Source: Gemella haemolysans
Lineage (GTDB): Bacteria > Bacillota > Bacilli > Staphylococcales > Gemellaceae
Length of the DNA: 64,000 bases
Reading direction: 5' to 3'
NCBI RefSeq assembly: GCF_012273215.1
Contig: NZ_CP050965.1
Coordinates: forward strand, 1,162,541 to 1,226,540
Positions 30,274 through 38,790 of this stretch are shown here, one piece after another. The notes beneath the pieces were generated by a model that was given only the letters and a program-made list of their open reading frames with translations, made no database searches and was not told where the DNA came from. Positions within the stretch are counted from its first letter, which is position 1. The number at the start of each line of letters is the position of its first letter. The translations under genes were made by a program, and so were the position numbers.

Positions 30274-30688
30274 TGATGTAATTTTAAAATCATTATCTGC
30301 AATTATTTCAGGTTGTATATTTCTACTTTCACTTAGTTTATACTTCGGTGGGCACTTCCTTCCAGGTGGTGGTTTCGTAGGTGGACTCCTTTGTACAATG
30401 GCTCTTGCTTTATCTATGTTCACATATGGAATAGACAAAGTTACTAAACTACTTCCAATAAATTACGTTTATGTAACAGCAATCGGCTTACTTTTCTCTA
30501 TCGGAACAGCTTTTAGTGGAGTTGTTGTTGGAAAAAATTTCTTTAAACATCACTTCACTCATATCCATGTTCCAATTATGGGAGAGATGGAATTACATAC
30601 AGCTGCGATTTTCGACTTAGGTGTTTACTTCGTAGTTGTTGGTGTATTAATGTCAGTAATATTAGCTTTTGGAAAGGATGGTAAATAA
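30263..30688 (+). CDS. mrpB: Mrp antiporter subunit B
   Basis: A 141-residue membrane protein with four helices. MrpB is required for antiport in the assembled complex. The Gly-rich FGGHFLPGGGFVGGL segment (about 31-45) is the family signature. The ATG at 30263 was chosen over an upstream in-frame ATG at 30224 because AGGAGG lies just before it and the length then matches the family. Overlaps mrpA by 11 bp and mrpC by 1 bp (TAATG). Confidence 0.95.
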   Translation: MKTNDVILKSLSAIISGCIFLLSLSLYFGGHFLPGGGFVGGLLCTMALALSMFTYGIDKVTKLLPINYVYVTAIGLLFSIGTAFSGVVVGKNFFKHHFTHIHVPIMGEMELHTAAIFDLGVYFVVVGVLMSVILAFGKDGK

Positions 30689-31047
30689 TGGAATTTTATA
30701 TGATTATCTTATGCGGTATTCTTGTTGGTTTTGGTGTTTACCTTATGCTTTCTAAGAGTATGATGCGAATAATTATCGGTGTTGGTCTTTTTGGACATGC
30801 TGCTAACCTAATTATTCTTATCGCAGGTGGTCTATATGATGGTGATATCCCCATTATCTCAGAATTAGGAAAAAATTATATAGACCCAATACCAGCAGCA
30901 CTTATTCTTACTGCTATCGTTATTGGTTTTGCAGTAACTTGTTTATTAATTTCAATTTATATCGCTAACTACAAACTAAAAGGAAGCGATAATGTAATTG
31001 ATCTTGAAGACGTTGAAAATATGAAGGAGGAGAGAAATAATGCATAG
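30688..31047 (+). CDS. mrpC: Mrp antiporter subunit C
   Basis: A 119-residue NuoK-like subunit with three helices and the buried acidic/polar pattern LFGHAANLIIL (about 34-44). Its start overlaps the mrpB stop and its end overlaps mrpD by 8 bp, consistent with coupled translation of membrane-complex partners. Confidence 0.95.
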   Translation: MEFYMIILCGILVGFGVYLMLSKSMMRIIIGVGLFGHAANLIILIAGGLYDGDIPIISELGKNYIDPIPAALILTAIVIGFAVTCLLISIYIANYKLKGSDNVIDLEDVENMKEERNNA

Positions 31048-32521
31048 TAATTTACCTGTTATTCCAATATTTATACCCCTTCTATTTGCTGCAATAACAG
31101 TATTATTTAGAAAAAGAATAGCCATGCAACGTTTACTAACAACATTAGCTACTCTGTTAGTCTTAGCATTTTCAATCTACAACATCTATCTTGTAGATAA
31201 ACATAAAATACTAATATTAGAAATGGGTAACTGGGCTAGTCCTTTCGGTATTACATTGACTTTAGATGGACTAAACAGTGTTTTAGTTACAACTTCATCA
31301 TTAGTATTTTTAGCAACTCTATTATACTCATTTAAAACAATAGATAAAATACGTGAACTTAGCTTCTTCTATCCAGGTTTCTTATTAATAATGGTAGGTA
31401 TTAACGGAGCATTCACTACAGGAGATATTTTTAACCTTTTTGTTTTCTACGAAATCTTACTTATGTCTTCTTACTTACTATTGTTAGTAGGTATAAATAA
31501 AGAACAACTTAAATCTTCTATTAGTTATGTACTAATGAACGTTTTTGCTGGTAGTTTATTTGTTATTAGTATCGGTTATCTTTACACAATTGTTGGTAGT
31601 TTGAATATGGCATACATATCACAAACAATTTCTTCTATGTCAGATCGCAGAGGATTATACCTTGTCGGCGCAGTAATGATATTCGTGTTCTGTATGAAAG
31701 GAGCATTATTCCCACTATTCACTTGGATGAATAGATCATATGTAGCACCTCCAATTGCTGTCTCAATTATCTTTGGGGCGCTATTAACAAAAGTTGGACT
31801 ATACTCGATTATTAGAACTTATGGACTATTCTACTACGAGTCAAACTTCATTAAATCATACTTATTAATTTTAGGTGCTATATCTATAATAGCCGGATGT
31901 ATTGGGGCAATTTACCAAAAAGATTTAAAACAAATAGTAGTATTTAACATTGTAATTTCTCTAGGAGTAATGGTTTGTGGAACAGCTACATTAAATACAT
32001 TTGGTGTTAAAGGTGCTTTATTCTACGCTGTTAACGACATACTGCTTAAAGCTGCTTTATTCATAATCGTAGGCTTAATAATTTACGTTAGCGGTGTTAA
32101 ATATATTCAAAAATGTGGATTAATTAACAAATATCCTCTTCTAGGATGGACATACTTTATTGTTGTCTTATCATTAGCAGGAGTACCACCATTTAGCGGA
32201 TTTTATGGTAAAGCTTTAATAATTAAAGGATTAGTAGCAAACAACAATACATTTATTGCAATACTTGTTGCTTTATCTGGATTAGTTGTGTTTTACTCAT
32301 TAATTAAAGTTTTCTTAAATGTCTTTTACGATAATATAAATAAGAGTTTAATTTTAAAACCTCTTCCTAAAGGTGTACAAATCCCTCTTATCGCTATCGT
32401 AGCAATTGCATTAATTATTGGAGTTAGCACTAACCTATTAGATGGATTCTTCGATAAAGGTATACAAATGGTACTTAATCCTCATCATTATATCGATTTA
32501 GTACTTAAGAAAGGAGCATAA
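31040..32521 (+). CDS. mrpD: Mrp antiporter subunit D
   Basis: A 493-residue NuoM/N-like proton-channel subunit with about 14 helices; the length equals that of B. subtilis MrpD. Conserved segments are FNLFVFYEILLMSSYLLL (essential Glu, about 138), GALFPLFTWMNRSYVAPP (Lys before ALFP) and the broken helix near KAALFII. The ATG has GGAGGAG upstream within the mrpC end. Confidence 0.95.
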   Translation: MHSNLPVIPIFIPLLFAAITVLFRKRIAMQRLLTTLATLLVLAFSIYNIYLVDKHKILILEMGNWASPFGITLTLDGLNSVLVTTSSLVFLATLLYSFKTIDKIRELSFFYPGFLLIMVGINGAFTTGDIFNLFVFYEILLMSSYLLLLVGINKEQLKSSISYVLMNVFAGSLFVISIGYLYTIVGSLNMAYISQTISSMSDRRGLYLVGAVMIFVFCMKGALFPLFTWMNRSYVAPPIAVSIIFGALLTKVGLYSIIRTYGLFYYESNFIKSYLLILGAISIIAGCIGAIYQKDLKQIVVFNIVISLGVMVCGTATLNTFGVKGALFYAVNDILLKAALFIIVGLIIYVSGVKYIQKCGLINKYPLLGWTYFIVVLSLAGVPPFSGFYGKALIIKGLVANNNTFIAILVALSGLVVFYSLIKVFLNVFYDNINKSLILKPLPKGVQIPLIAIVAIALIIGVSTNLLDGFFDKGIQMVLNPHHYIDLVLKKGA

Positions 32522-32523
32522 TT

Positions 32524-33021
32524 ATGGCACTACAATTTTTAATTAACATATTAGTTGGTGTAATATGGATGTTCTTTTCAGGAAGTTATAATTCTGAATA
32601 TTTTGCAGTTGGATTTTTCTGGGGGATGGTATTATTATTCATCTTCAGAAAAACATTTGTTAAAAATATTTTAGGAGAACAACTATACTACATTTATGTA
32701 TACAAATGGATAAAATTAATCTTAATGTTTTTAGTTGAATTGCTAAAAGCAGATGTGAATGTTTTAAAATTAATGTTCAAAAAAGATCTTGATGTTAATC
32801 CTGTCATTTTTGAATATCCTCTTGAAGTAAAAAAAGCTTGGCAAATTACCCTTTTAGCCAACATGATTACTTTAACACCTGGTACTCTTACGGTGAATAT
32901 TAGTCATGATAATAAGGTCTTACATATTCACTGTTTAGATACTGATAATATTCCTGGTGAAATTGAAGGTATAAAAAATAGCTTTGAAAAAGCAATATTG
33001 GAGGTTGATTTAGATGGATAA
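32524..33021 (+). CDS. mrpE: Mrp antiporter subunit E
   Basis: A 165-residue subunit with two to three N-terminal helices and a cytoplasmic C-terminal domain. The typical NMITLTPGTLTVNIS segment (about 116-130) identifies it. It starts 2 bp after mrpD with an AAGGAG site and overlaps mrpF by 8 bp. Confidence 0.94.
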   Translation: MALQFLINILVGVIWMFFSGSYNSEYFAVGFFWGMVLLFIFRKTFVKNILGEQLYYIYVYKWIKLILMFLVELLKADVNVLKLMFKKDLDVNPVIFEYPLEVKKAWQITLLANMITLTPGTLTVNISHDNKVLHIHCLDTDNIPGEIEGIKNSFEKAILEVDLDG

Positions 33022-33304
33022 AATTGTAGAGTATTCTATTTTATTGGGGATTTTCGCTAGTATTGCTATGATATTTTTCCTACTAATTTATATCGTTAAA
33101 AAGCCTAGTATCTTTGATAAATTAATAGCAAGCGACCTTCTTGCTATGCCTCTTATGTGCTTAATAGTTTTAGTAAGTATGTACTATAAAACTTTTTCAT
33201 ATATTTCACTTATACTTATAATAGCTATTATCTGTTTAGTTGGTACTGTAGTTACTGCTAGATTCTTAGCTAAAAAGGAGGTTTTCAGTGATGATACTAA
33301 ATAA
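33014..33304 (+). CDS. mrpF: Mrp antiporter subunit F
   Basis: A 96-residue three-helix subunit with the family motif KPSIFDKLIASDLLAM (about 30-45). Its end overlaps the start of mrpG by 14 bp. Confidence 0.93.
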   Translation: MDKIVEYSILLGIFASIAMIFFLLIYIVKKPSIFDKLIASDLLAMPLMCLIVLVSMYYKTFSYISLILIIAIICLVGTVVTARFLAKKEVFSDDTK

Positions 33305-33659
33305 TATTTTAGATATTGTTATTATACTTCTAATTTTAGTTTCTATTATAGCTATGTTAGCAACTGTGATTGGATTCATTAGGTTACCTGATGAACTAAC
33401 TAAAATTCACGCCGCTGGTGTTACTGGTTCATTTGCTGTTGAATTAGTACTTATTGCTGGATTTGTTTATTTCTATAGATATTTACACGTCCTTGAGTTT
33501 AAATTCTTTTTAGCAATTGGATTCTTATTCTTAGCCGCTCCAGTTTCAGCTCATATGATTTCTATAAGTGCAATAATATATAATAAGCATGTTTATTCTA
33601 AGAACGAGAAAGATGAAGCTAAAAAAGTTCTAGAAGATATTGAAAAATTAAATAAATAA
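33291..33659 (+). CDS. mrpG: Mrp antiporter subunit G
   Basis: A 122-residue three-helix subunit with the signature IGFIRLPDELTKIHAAG (about 24-40) seen in MrpG/MnhG. The ATG at 33291 lies 9 bp after AAGGAGG; a GTG codon just before it is also possible. It completes a canonical A-to-G operon with no gene missing. Confidence 0.94.
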   Translation: MILNNILDIVIILLILVSIIAMLATVIGFIRLPDELTKIHAAGVTGSFAVELVLIAGFVYFYRYLHVLEFKFFLAIGFLFLAAPVSAHMISISAIIYNKHVYSKNEKDEAKKVLEDIEKLNK

Positions 33660-33734
33660 TAGTAATATCAATTACTAATATACATATTGATTCATAAATT
33701 CAAAAACTCTATATGTCATAAAACCTGAAAGAAT

Positions 33735-33780
33735 AACTCGAAAATAAGATTTTTTACAATCAATTTTCGAGTTGTTTTTT
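33735..33780 (+). terminator. Terminator of the mrp operon
   Basis: AACTCGAAAAT (33735-33745) pairs exactly with ATTTTCGAGTT (33763-33773), followed by a T run. Confidence 0.85.
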
Positions 33781-33859
33781 AATATTCTTAATTTCTCTTT
33801 TAAATAACGCTTTACATGATATTAATTACTTAATAAAACGCTTAAAACAACCCTAGACC

Positions 33860-33888
33860 TTGACTTATTTTACTTTATATAGTAATAT
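33860..33888 (+). promoter_or_regulatory. Promoter of glmM
   Basis: TTGACT (33860-33865), 17-bp spacer, TAATAT (33883-33888), 35 bp before the ATG. Confidence 0.65.
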
Positions 33889-33922
33889 TCATATAGATTA
33901 TAATACAAGGAGTCATTTTTTT

Positions 33923-35266
33923 ATGAGAAAATATTTTGGAACAGACGGTATTCGTGGTATCGCAGGAGAATCACTAACTGCCGATTTAAGTTTTAAAGTA
34001 GGTAAAGCTCTTGGTAAATTACTTACTGAAAAAAAAGAACATCCAAAAGTAATAATAGGTAGAGATACTAGAATTTCATGTGACATGATTGAACAAGCTT
34101 TAACAGCAGGACTAACTAGTACTGGTGTTAATGTTATGACGGTAGGAACTATCCCTACTCCAGCTATTGCATATCTTACTAAAACAATTGAAACAGATAG
34201 CGGAATTATGATTTCTGCTTCTCACAATCCATACCAAGACAATGGAATTAAAATTTTTGGACCTGATGGATTCAAACTTACAGACGATCAAGAATTAGAA
34301 ATTGAACACCTAATCGACAATTCAGACGAAATAAAAAATGCTAGTTTTGAAAAAATCGGAAAATTATATAGTGGAAATGAGCTAACACAAAAATATGTTC
34401 AACACATAAAACAATCTATTTCTGGAGATTTATCAGGAATTAAAATTGCTCTTGACTGCGCTAATGGAGCCACGACAGGTGTAGCTCCATTCATCTTCGG
34501 TGATTTAGAAGCAGATATTGAAACTATCGGATGTAACCCGAATGGTATCAATATCAACGACAATGTTGGTTCAACAAAAATCAATACAATTGCAAACTTT
34601 GTTAAAGAAAATAATGTAGATGTAGGTTTTGCATTCGATGGTGATGGTGATAGAGTGCTTGCTGTTGATTCAAAAGGTAATATCGTTGATGGTGATAAAA
34701 TAATGTTCATCTTAGCAAAACACCTAAAAGAACAAGGTGAACTGAAAGATAACATGGTAGTATCAACAGTAATGAGTAATATCGGATTCTACAAAGCAAT
34801 CGAAGAAAATGGATTACAATCGGTAAAAACTGCCGTAGGAGATAGATATGTTGTTGAAGAAATGAGAAATAACGACTACTCACTTGGAGGAGAACAATCT
34901 GGTCATATTATTCTTATGAACTATGCGACAACTGGTGATGGTATTCTTACAGCTGTTAAACTGGCTGATATAATTAAATCTTCTGGAAAATCATTAGAAG
35001 AACTAGCCAATGAAGTTAGTATTTATCCACAAAAACTAGTCAATATAAAAGTAGTGGATAAAAAATCTGCTATGGAAGATGCAGAAATTCTTGCTGAATG
35101 TGAAAAAGTAGAAAAAGAATTAGAAGGAAATGGACGTATCTTATTACGAGCTTCTGGTACCGAAAATTTAATTCGTGTAATGGTAGAAGCTAGTAGCGAT
35201 GAACTAACAGATAAATATTGCGAACAAGTTGCAAAAATCGTTCGTGAAAAATTTGAAGTAAAATAA
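33923..35266 (+). CDS. glmM: Phosphoglucosamine mutase GlmM
   Basis: A 447-residue enzyme that converts glucosamine-6-phosphate to glucosamine-1-phosphate for peptidoglycan and teichoic acid precursors. It begins MRKYFGTDGIRG, has the phosphoserine loop ISASHNPYQDNG (about 98-109), the metal loop DGDGDRV (about 240), the sugar-specific loop GGEQSGH (about 323) and the phosphate loop RASGTENLIRV (about 415). The ATG at 33923 follows AAGGAG; an upstream in-frame ATG at 33860 lies inside the promoter and is rejected. GlmM often follows cdaA-cdaR; it stands alone here. Confidence 0.97.
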   Translation: MRKYFGTDGIRGIAGESLTADLSFKVGKALGKLLTEKKEHPKVIIGRDTRISCDMIEQALTAGLTSTGVNVMTVGTIPTPAIAYLTKTIETDSGIMISASHNPYQDNGIKIFGPDGFKLTDDQELEIEHLIDNSDEIKNASFEKIGKLYSGNELTQKYVQHIKQSISGDLSGIKIALDCANGATTGVAPFIFGDLEADIETIGCNPNGININDNVGSTKINTIANFVKENNVDVGFAFDGDGDRVLAVDSKGNIVDGDKIMFILAKHLKEQGELKDNMVVSTVMSNIGFYKAIEENGLQSVKTAVGDRYVVEEMRNNDYSLGGEQSGHIILMNYATTGDGILTAVKLADIIKSSGKSLEELANEVSIYPQKLVNIKVVDKKSAMEDAEILAECEKVEKELEGNGRILLRASGTENLIRVMVEASSDELTDKYCEQVAKIVREKFEVK

Positions 35267-35270
35267 ATCA

Positions 35271-35308
35271 TAAAAAGAAGTTAGGATTAAAAACTAACTT
35301 CTTTTTAT
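35271..35308 (+). terminator. Terminator of glmM
   Basis: AAAAAGAAGTTAG (35272-35284) pairs exactly with CTAACTTCTTTTT (35294-35306). Confidence 0.9.
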
Positions 35309-35700
35309 ATTTTGTATTCTTAAAAGATACAACTGTAATTCCAATAAACCTATAAAATCAATTTACATATTAAAATATCTCACCTTTTTTCTACACATTA
35401 TCTCAAACATTTTTTTATATTTTTAGTTTTTAAAGCGAAAAATAATAACTTAATATTATATTGATTTTTCTTAAATGACAAATTAGCGTTATTAAAACTC
35501 CTACAAATGCCTATTATATTTACATCTTTACAGTAAAATATTTAATACTATTTTTTACTATAATAATAGCATTAGTTGTATTTAATATATAAATAATAAT
35601 ATAAACTATTATCAAAATTTTAATCTTTTTATATAAATCGAGTTTTATTAATATTTTACCAAAATATAACTGAATTATTTTAAAGAAAATTATATTTTCC
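35309..35700. other. AT-rich non-coding stretch
   Basis: About 390 bp of very AT-rich DNA between the glmM terminator and the candidate small RNA. No ORF, clear promoter or stable hairpin was recognised in it. Confidence 0.5.
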
Positions 35701-35702
35701 TC

Positions 35703-35731
35703 TTGTTTTTTGTATATACTTCTGTTATACT
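35703..35731 (+). promoter_or_regulatory. Promoter of the candidate small RNA
   Basis: TTGTTT (35703-35708), 17-bp spacer, TATACT (35726-35731). The predicted start is about 35737-35739. Confidence 0.6.
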
Positions 35732-35737
35732 TATAAA

Positions 35738-35863
35738 TGAAGTAATTGTTATATTACTTCAATATGTTCTTTTATTATAAGTCTCCCTAGCTTATAATAA
35801 AGACTTTTCATATTTACTCCCTTATTTCTACCTTACAATATTTTTTGTAAGGTAGGTTTTTTT
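35738..35863 (+). ncRNA. Candidate small RNA with C-rich loop motifs
   Basis: A promoter at 35703-35731 and an intrinsic terminator at 35828-35862 bracket about 125 nt with no ORF. The predicted RNA has three hairpins: GAAGTAAT/ATTACTTC (35739-35746/35753-35760, perfect), TTATTATAAG/CTTATAATAA (35772-35781/35791-35800, perfect) with a nine-base loop containing TCTCCCT, and the terminator. A second ACTCCCTTA motif lies unpaired before the terminator. CTCCC motifs can pair with Shine-Dalgarno sequences, as in RsaE and the csRNAs of Firmicutes. The neighbouring psaB has its own promoter at 35946, so this is more likely an independent RNA than a leader. No match to a named RNA family is claimed. 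Confidence 0.55.
35828..35862 (+). terminator. Terminator of the candidate small RNA
   Basis: CTACCTTACAA (35828-35838) pairs exactly with TTGTAAGGTAG (35845-35855) followed by GTTTTTTT. No gene ends upstream on this strand within 560 bp. Confidence 0.9.
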
Positions 35864-35945
35864 ATTTTCATTTTCTGAAATTACAATTAATTTCCACTGT
35901 TTTTTCATAAAGTACATATTTTTTTCTCAATACAACAAAATTGTC

Positions 35946-35975
35946 TTGACTTATTTTCTTTCCTAAGGTAAACTT
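35946..35975 (+). promoter_or_regulatory. psaB promoter with candidate MntR-type operator
   Basis: TTGACT (35946-35951), 17-bp spacer, TAAACT (35969-35974). The spacer and -10 carry TTTCCTAAGGTAAACT, with dyad TTnCCTAAGGnAA. This resembles the DtxR/MntR operator of B. subtilis mntH (TTTGCCTTAAGGAAAC). Placement over the promoter fits manganese-dependent repression; the regulator itself is not in the window. Confidence 0.55.
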
Positions 35976-36012
35976 TAATGTGTAGAGAAAATAAAATAAA
36001 GGAGGGACAAGT

Positions 36013-36741
36013 ATGATTAAAATAGAAAATTTAAATGTTACCTATAACCAAACTCCTGCCCTTTCTAATATTAATTTAGAAATTAAAGGGCCTGGTATTA
36101 CAGGTATAATAGGGCCTAACGGTGCTGGTAAATCTACCTTAATAAAAGCCGTTTTGAATATAATACCTTCTACTGGTATTTCAAAAATTGATGATAAGAT
36201 TGCAAAGGATAATCTTGATAATGTTGCCTATGTAGAACAAAAAATAAATATAGATTATAATTTTCCAATAAAGGTAAGAGAATGTGTTTCTCTTGGTTTA
36301 TATTCAAAAATTGGTATTCTTAAAAAATTAAAAAAATCTGATTGGCAAAAAGTTGATGATGCTTTAAAATTAGTTGGTTTAGAAAAATTCTCTAACCGTC
36401 AAATCAGTGAACTATCAGGGGGGCAATTCCAACGTGTATTAATAGCTCGTTGTCTTGTACAAGAGGCAAAGTATATATTTTTAGACGAACCCTTTGTTGG
36501 TATTGACTCAGTAAGTGAAGAAATAATCATGGAGACATTACGAAATCTTCGAAATATGGGCCATACGATATTAATAGTGCACCATGACTTAAGAAAAGTA
36601 CATTCTTATTTTGACAATGTTCTTCTTTTAAATAAAGAAATCATTGCTTATGGTAATACTAAAGAAACTTTCACTAGAGAAAATCTAACAAATGCTTATG
36701 GTACCGACCTATTCTTTATGGGAGGTGGCGAAAATGATTAA
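36013..36741 (+). CDS. psaB: Manganese ABC transporter ATPase (PsaB type)
   Basis: A 242-residue ABC ATPase of the metal-chelate (zinc/manganese/iron) family. Walker [10 protein letters not shown] (about 35-43), Q-loop YVEQKINID, signature ELSGGQFQR (about 136) and Walker B YIFLDEPF (about 157) followed by a His switch (VHHD). It powers import by the permease encoded 8 bp inside its end. Manganese is assigned because the third gene is a close PsaA homologue. The ATG follows GGAGGG. Confidence 0.92.
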   Translation: MIKIENLNVTYNQTPALSNINLEIKGPGITGIIGPNGAGKSTLIKAVLNIIPSTGISKIDDKIAKDNLDNVAYVEQKINIDYNFPIKVRECVSLGLYSKIGILKKLKKSDWQKVDDALKLVGLEKFSNRQISELSGGQFQRVLIARCLVQEAKYIFLDEPFVGIDSVSEEIIMETLRNLRNMGHTILIVHHDLRKVHSYFDNVLLLNKEIIAYGNTKETFTRENLTNAYGTDLFFMGGGEND

Positions 36742-37573
36742 AGAATTTATTGATGGACTTTATAATTTCCATTTCTTACAAAATGCTCTTATTACTGCAA
36801 TTGTAATAGGTATTGTAGCAGGGGCTGTAGGATGCTTTATAGTTCTTAGAGGAATGTCACTTATGGGAGATGCTATCTCTCACGCAGTACTTCCTGGAGT
36901 AGCCCTATCATTTATTCTAGGAATAGATTTTTTCATAGGAGCAATCGTATTCGGGTTATTAGCATCAATTATCATAACATTTATTAAAGGTAATTCTATA
37001 ATTAAAAGTGATACCGCTATAGGTATTACATTCAGTTCATTCTTAGCATTAGGAGTTATCTTAATCAGTGTTGCGAAAAGTTCAACAGACTTATTCCATA
37101 TCTTATTCGGGAACATCCTGGCGGTGCAAGATGTAGATATGTATATTACTATTGGAGTTGGAGTTTTTGTATTATTAGTTATCACACTATTCTTCAAAGA
37201 ATTACTTCTAACTTCATTTGACGAATTATTAGCAAAAGCAATGGGAATGAAAGTTAATTTCTATCACTATTTACTTATGATACTTTTAACTTTAGTATCT
37301 GTAACAGCAATGCAAAGTGTTGGTACAATTCTAATTGTAGCAATGCTAATTACACCTGCTGCTACTGCATATTTATATGCTAATAGTTTAAAAACAATGA
37401 TATTCTTATCATCTACAATCGGTGCATGTTGTTCAGTTCTAGGATTATTTATAGGATACTCATTCAATATAGCAGCAGGATCTAGCATCGTATTAACATC
37501 AGCTATTGTTTTTGCAATAAGTTTCTTCATTGCACCAAAACAACGCTTTGTTAAACATAAAAAAAATAATTAA
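36734..37573 (+). CDS. psaC: Manganese ABC transporter permease (PsaC type)
   Basis: A 279-residue ABC-3 family membrane protein with about eight helices. The family segment [14 protein letters not shown] (about 47-60) and the coupling-loop region [12 protein letters not shown] (about 162-173) are clear. The ATG at 36734 overlaps the psaB stop by 8 bp and has GGAGGTGGCG upstream; the longer in-frame start at 36692 lies deep in psaB and lacks a ribosome site. Confidence 0.92.
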   Translation: MIKEFIDGLYNFHFLQNALITAIVIGIVAGAVGCFIVLRGMSLMGDAISHAVLPGVALSFILGIDFFIGAIVFGLLASIIITFIKGNSIIKSDTAIGITFSSFLALGVILISVAKSSTDLFHILFGNILAVQDVDMYITIGVGVFVLLVITLFFKELLLTSFDELLAKAMGMKVNFYHYLLMILLTLVSVTAMQSVGTILIVAMLITPAATAYLYANSLKTMIFLSSTIGACCSVLGLFIGYSFNIAAGSSIVLTSAIVFAISFFIAPKQRFVKHKKNN

Positions 37574-37626
37574 GGTAATAATATACAAAGAATAAACTAG
37601 TTTTTATATAAAAATAATTTAATATA

Positions 37627-37695
37627 ATAACCCCTTTAAATAAACTTGTTAAAATATAAAAATACTTCCAAAGTGAGTTTATTTAAAGGTGTTAT
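37627..37695 (+). promoter_or_regulatory. Long hairpin between psaC and psaA
   Basis: A 20-bp arm at 37627-37646 pairs with 37676-37695 with one mismatch (core CCTTTAAATAAACT), leaving a 29-nt loop. There is no T run afterwards, so it looks like an mRNA-stabilising or processing element rather than a terminator. Confidence 0.6.
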
Positions 37696-37710
37696 CAAAA
37701 AAGTTTTAAT

Positions 37711-37725
37711 TGATAATGATTATTA
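37711..37725. promoter_or_regulatory. Fur-family box upstream of psaA
   Basis: TGATAATGATTATTA differs at one base from the Fur/PerR/Zur 7-1-7 consensus TGATAATnATTATCA. It lies 65 bp before psaA, at a possible TTGATA -35 element, suggesting separate metal- or peroxide-dependent control of the lipoprotein. Confidence 0.55.
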
Positions 37726-37789
37726 TTAGTTATGTAAATCTATTTTATTCTCTGTCTTACAAAAAAAAATAATAAAGGAGGCCTATAAT

Positions 37790-38740
37790 ATGAAAAAATT
37801 AGGTTTAAAAAAATTAAGTTTTCTAGCCCTTATTTTTACTTTAGCAGTTGGACTTTTCGCATGTTCTAGTGCTAAACAAAATTCAGGGTCTAATGATGCT
37901 ACTAAATTAAAAGTAGTAGCAACTAACTCTATCATCGCTGATATTACTAAAAATATCGCTGGTGATAAAATTGATTTACACAGTATCGTACCTGTTGGAC
38001 AAGATCCACACGAATACGAACCGCTTCCTGATGATGTTAAAAAAACATCTGAAGCTAATCTTATCTTCTACAACGGTATTAACTTAGAAACTGGTGGTAA
38101 CGCTTGGTTTACAAAATTAGTTCAAAATGCTAAAAAAGAAGAAAACAAAGATTACTACGCAGTTAGTGAAGGTGTTGATGTAATTTACCTTGAAGGTCAA
38201 AGCGAAAAAGGTAAAGAAGACCCACACGCTTGGTTAAATCTTGAAAATGGTATGATCTATGCTAAAAACATTGCAAAACAATTAGAAGCTAAAGATCCTA
38301 AAAACAAAGATTTCTACGAAGCAAATCTTAAAACTTACTTAGAAAAACTTTCTAAATTAGACAAAGAAGCTAAAGATAAATTCAACAACATTCCTAAAGA
38401 GAAAAAAACTATAGTAACTAGTGAAGGATGCTTCAAATACTTCTCTAAAGCATACAACGTACCATCTGCTTACATTTGGGAAATCAATACTGAAGAAGAA
38501 GGAACTCCAGACCAAATCAAAACTCTAGTTGAAAAATTACGTAAAACTAAAGTACCTTCTCTATTTGTAGAAAGTAGTGTTGACGAACGTCCAATGCAAA
38601 CAGTATCAAAAGATACTAACATTCCTATTTACGAAAAAATCTTCACTGATTCAATCGCTGAACCAGGACAAAACGGAGATAGCTACTACAGCATGATGAA
38701 ATGGAACTTAGATAAAATTTCTGAAGGATTAGCTAAATAA
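37790..38740 (+). CDS. psaA: Manganese-binding lipoprotein (PsaA/ScaA type)
   Basis: A 316-residue cluster 9 solute-binding lipoprotein. A signal peptide ends in a lipobox (GLFAC, Cys25), so it is lipid-anchored outside the membrane. Metal ligands line up with pneumococcal PsaA: His in DPHEYEP (about 74), His in DPHAWLN (about 146), Glu in IWEINTEEE, and Asp in FTDSIAE. From memory, long stretches match pneumococcal PsaA almost residue for residue, much closer than expected for a different family, which suggests strong constraint or transfer. It delivers manganese to PsaBC. The ATG follows AAAGGAGG. The intergenic hairpin and Fur-like box suggest extra expression relative to psaBC. Confidence 0.95.
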   Translation: MKKLGLKKLSFLALIFTLAVGLFACSSAKQNSGSNDATKLKVVATNSIIADITKNIAGDKIDLHSIVPVGQDPHEYEPLPDDVKKTSEANLIFYNGINLETGGNAWFTKLVQNAKKEENKDYYAVSEGVDVIYLEGQSEKGKEDPHAWLNLENGMIYAKNIAKQLEAKDPKNKDFYEANLKTYLEKLSKLDKEAKDKFNNIPKEKKTIVTSEGCFKYFSKAYNVPSAYIWEINTEEEGTPDQIKTLVEKLRKTKVPSLFVESSVDERPMQTVSKDTNIPIYEKIFTDSIAEPGQNGDSYYSMMKWNLDKISEGLAK

Positions 38741-38750
38741 CTACTCCTAA

Positions 38751-38790
38751 AACAACTCCCTGTATAAATATACAAGGAGTTGTTATTTTT
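38751..38790 (+). terminator. Terminator of psaA
   Basis: AACAACTCC-C-TGTATA pairs with TATACA-A-GGAGTTGTT (38751-38784), followed by a T-rich run. Confidence 0.88.
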
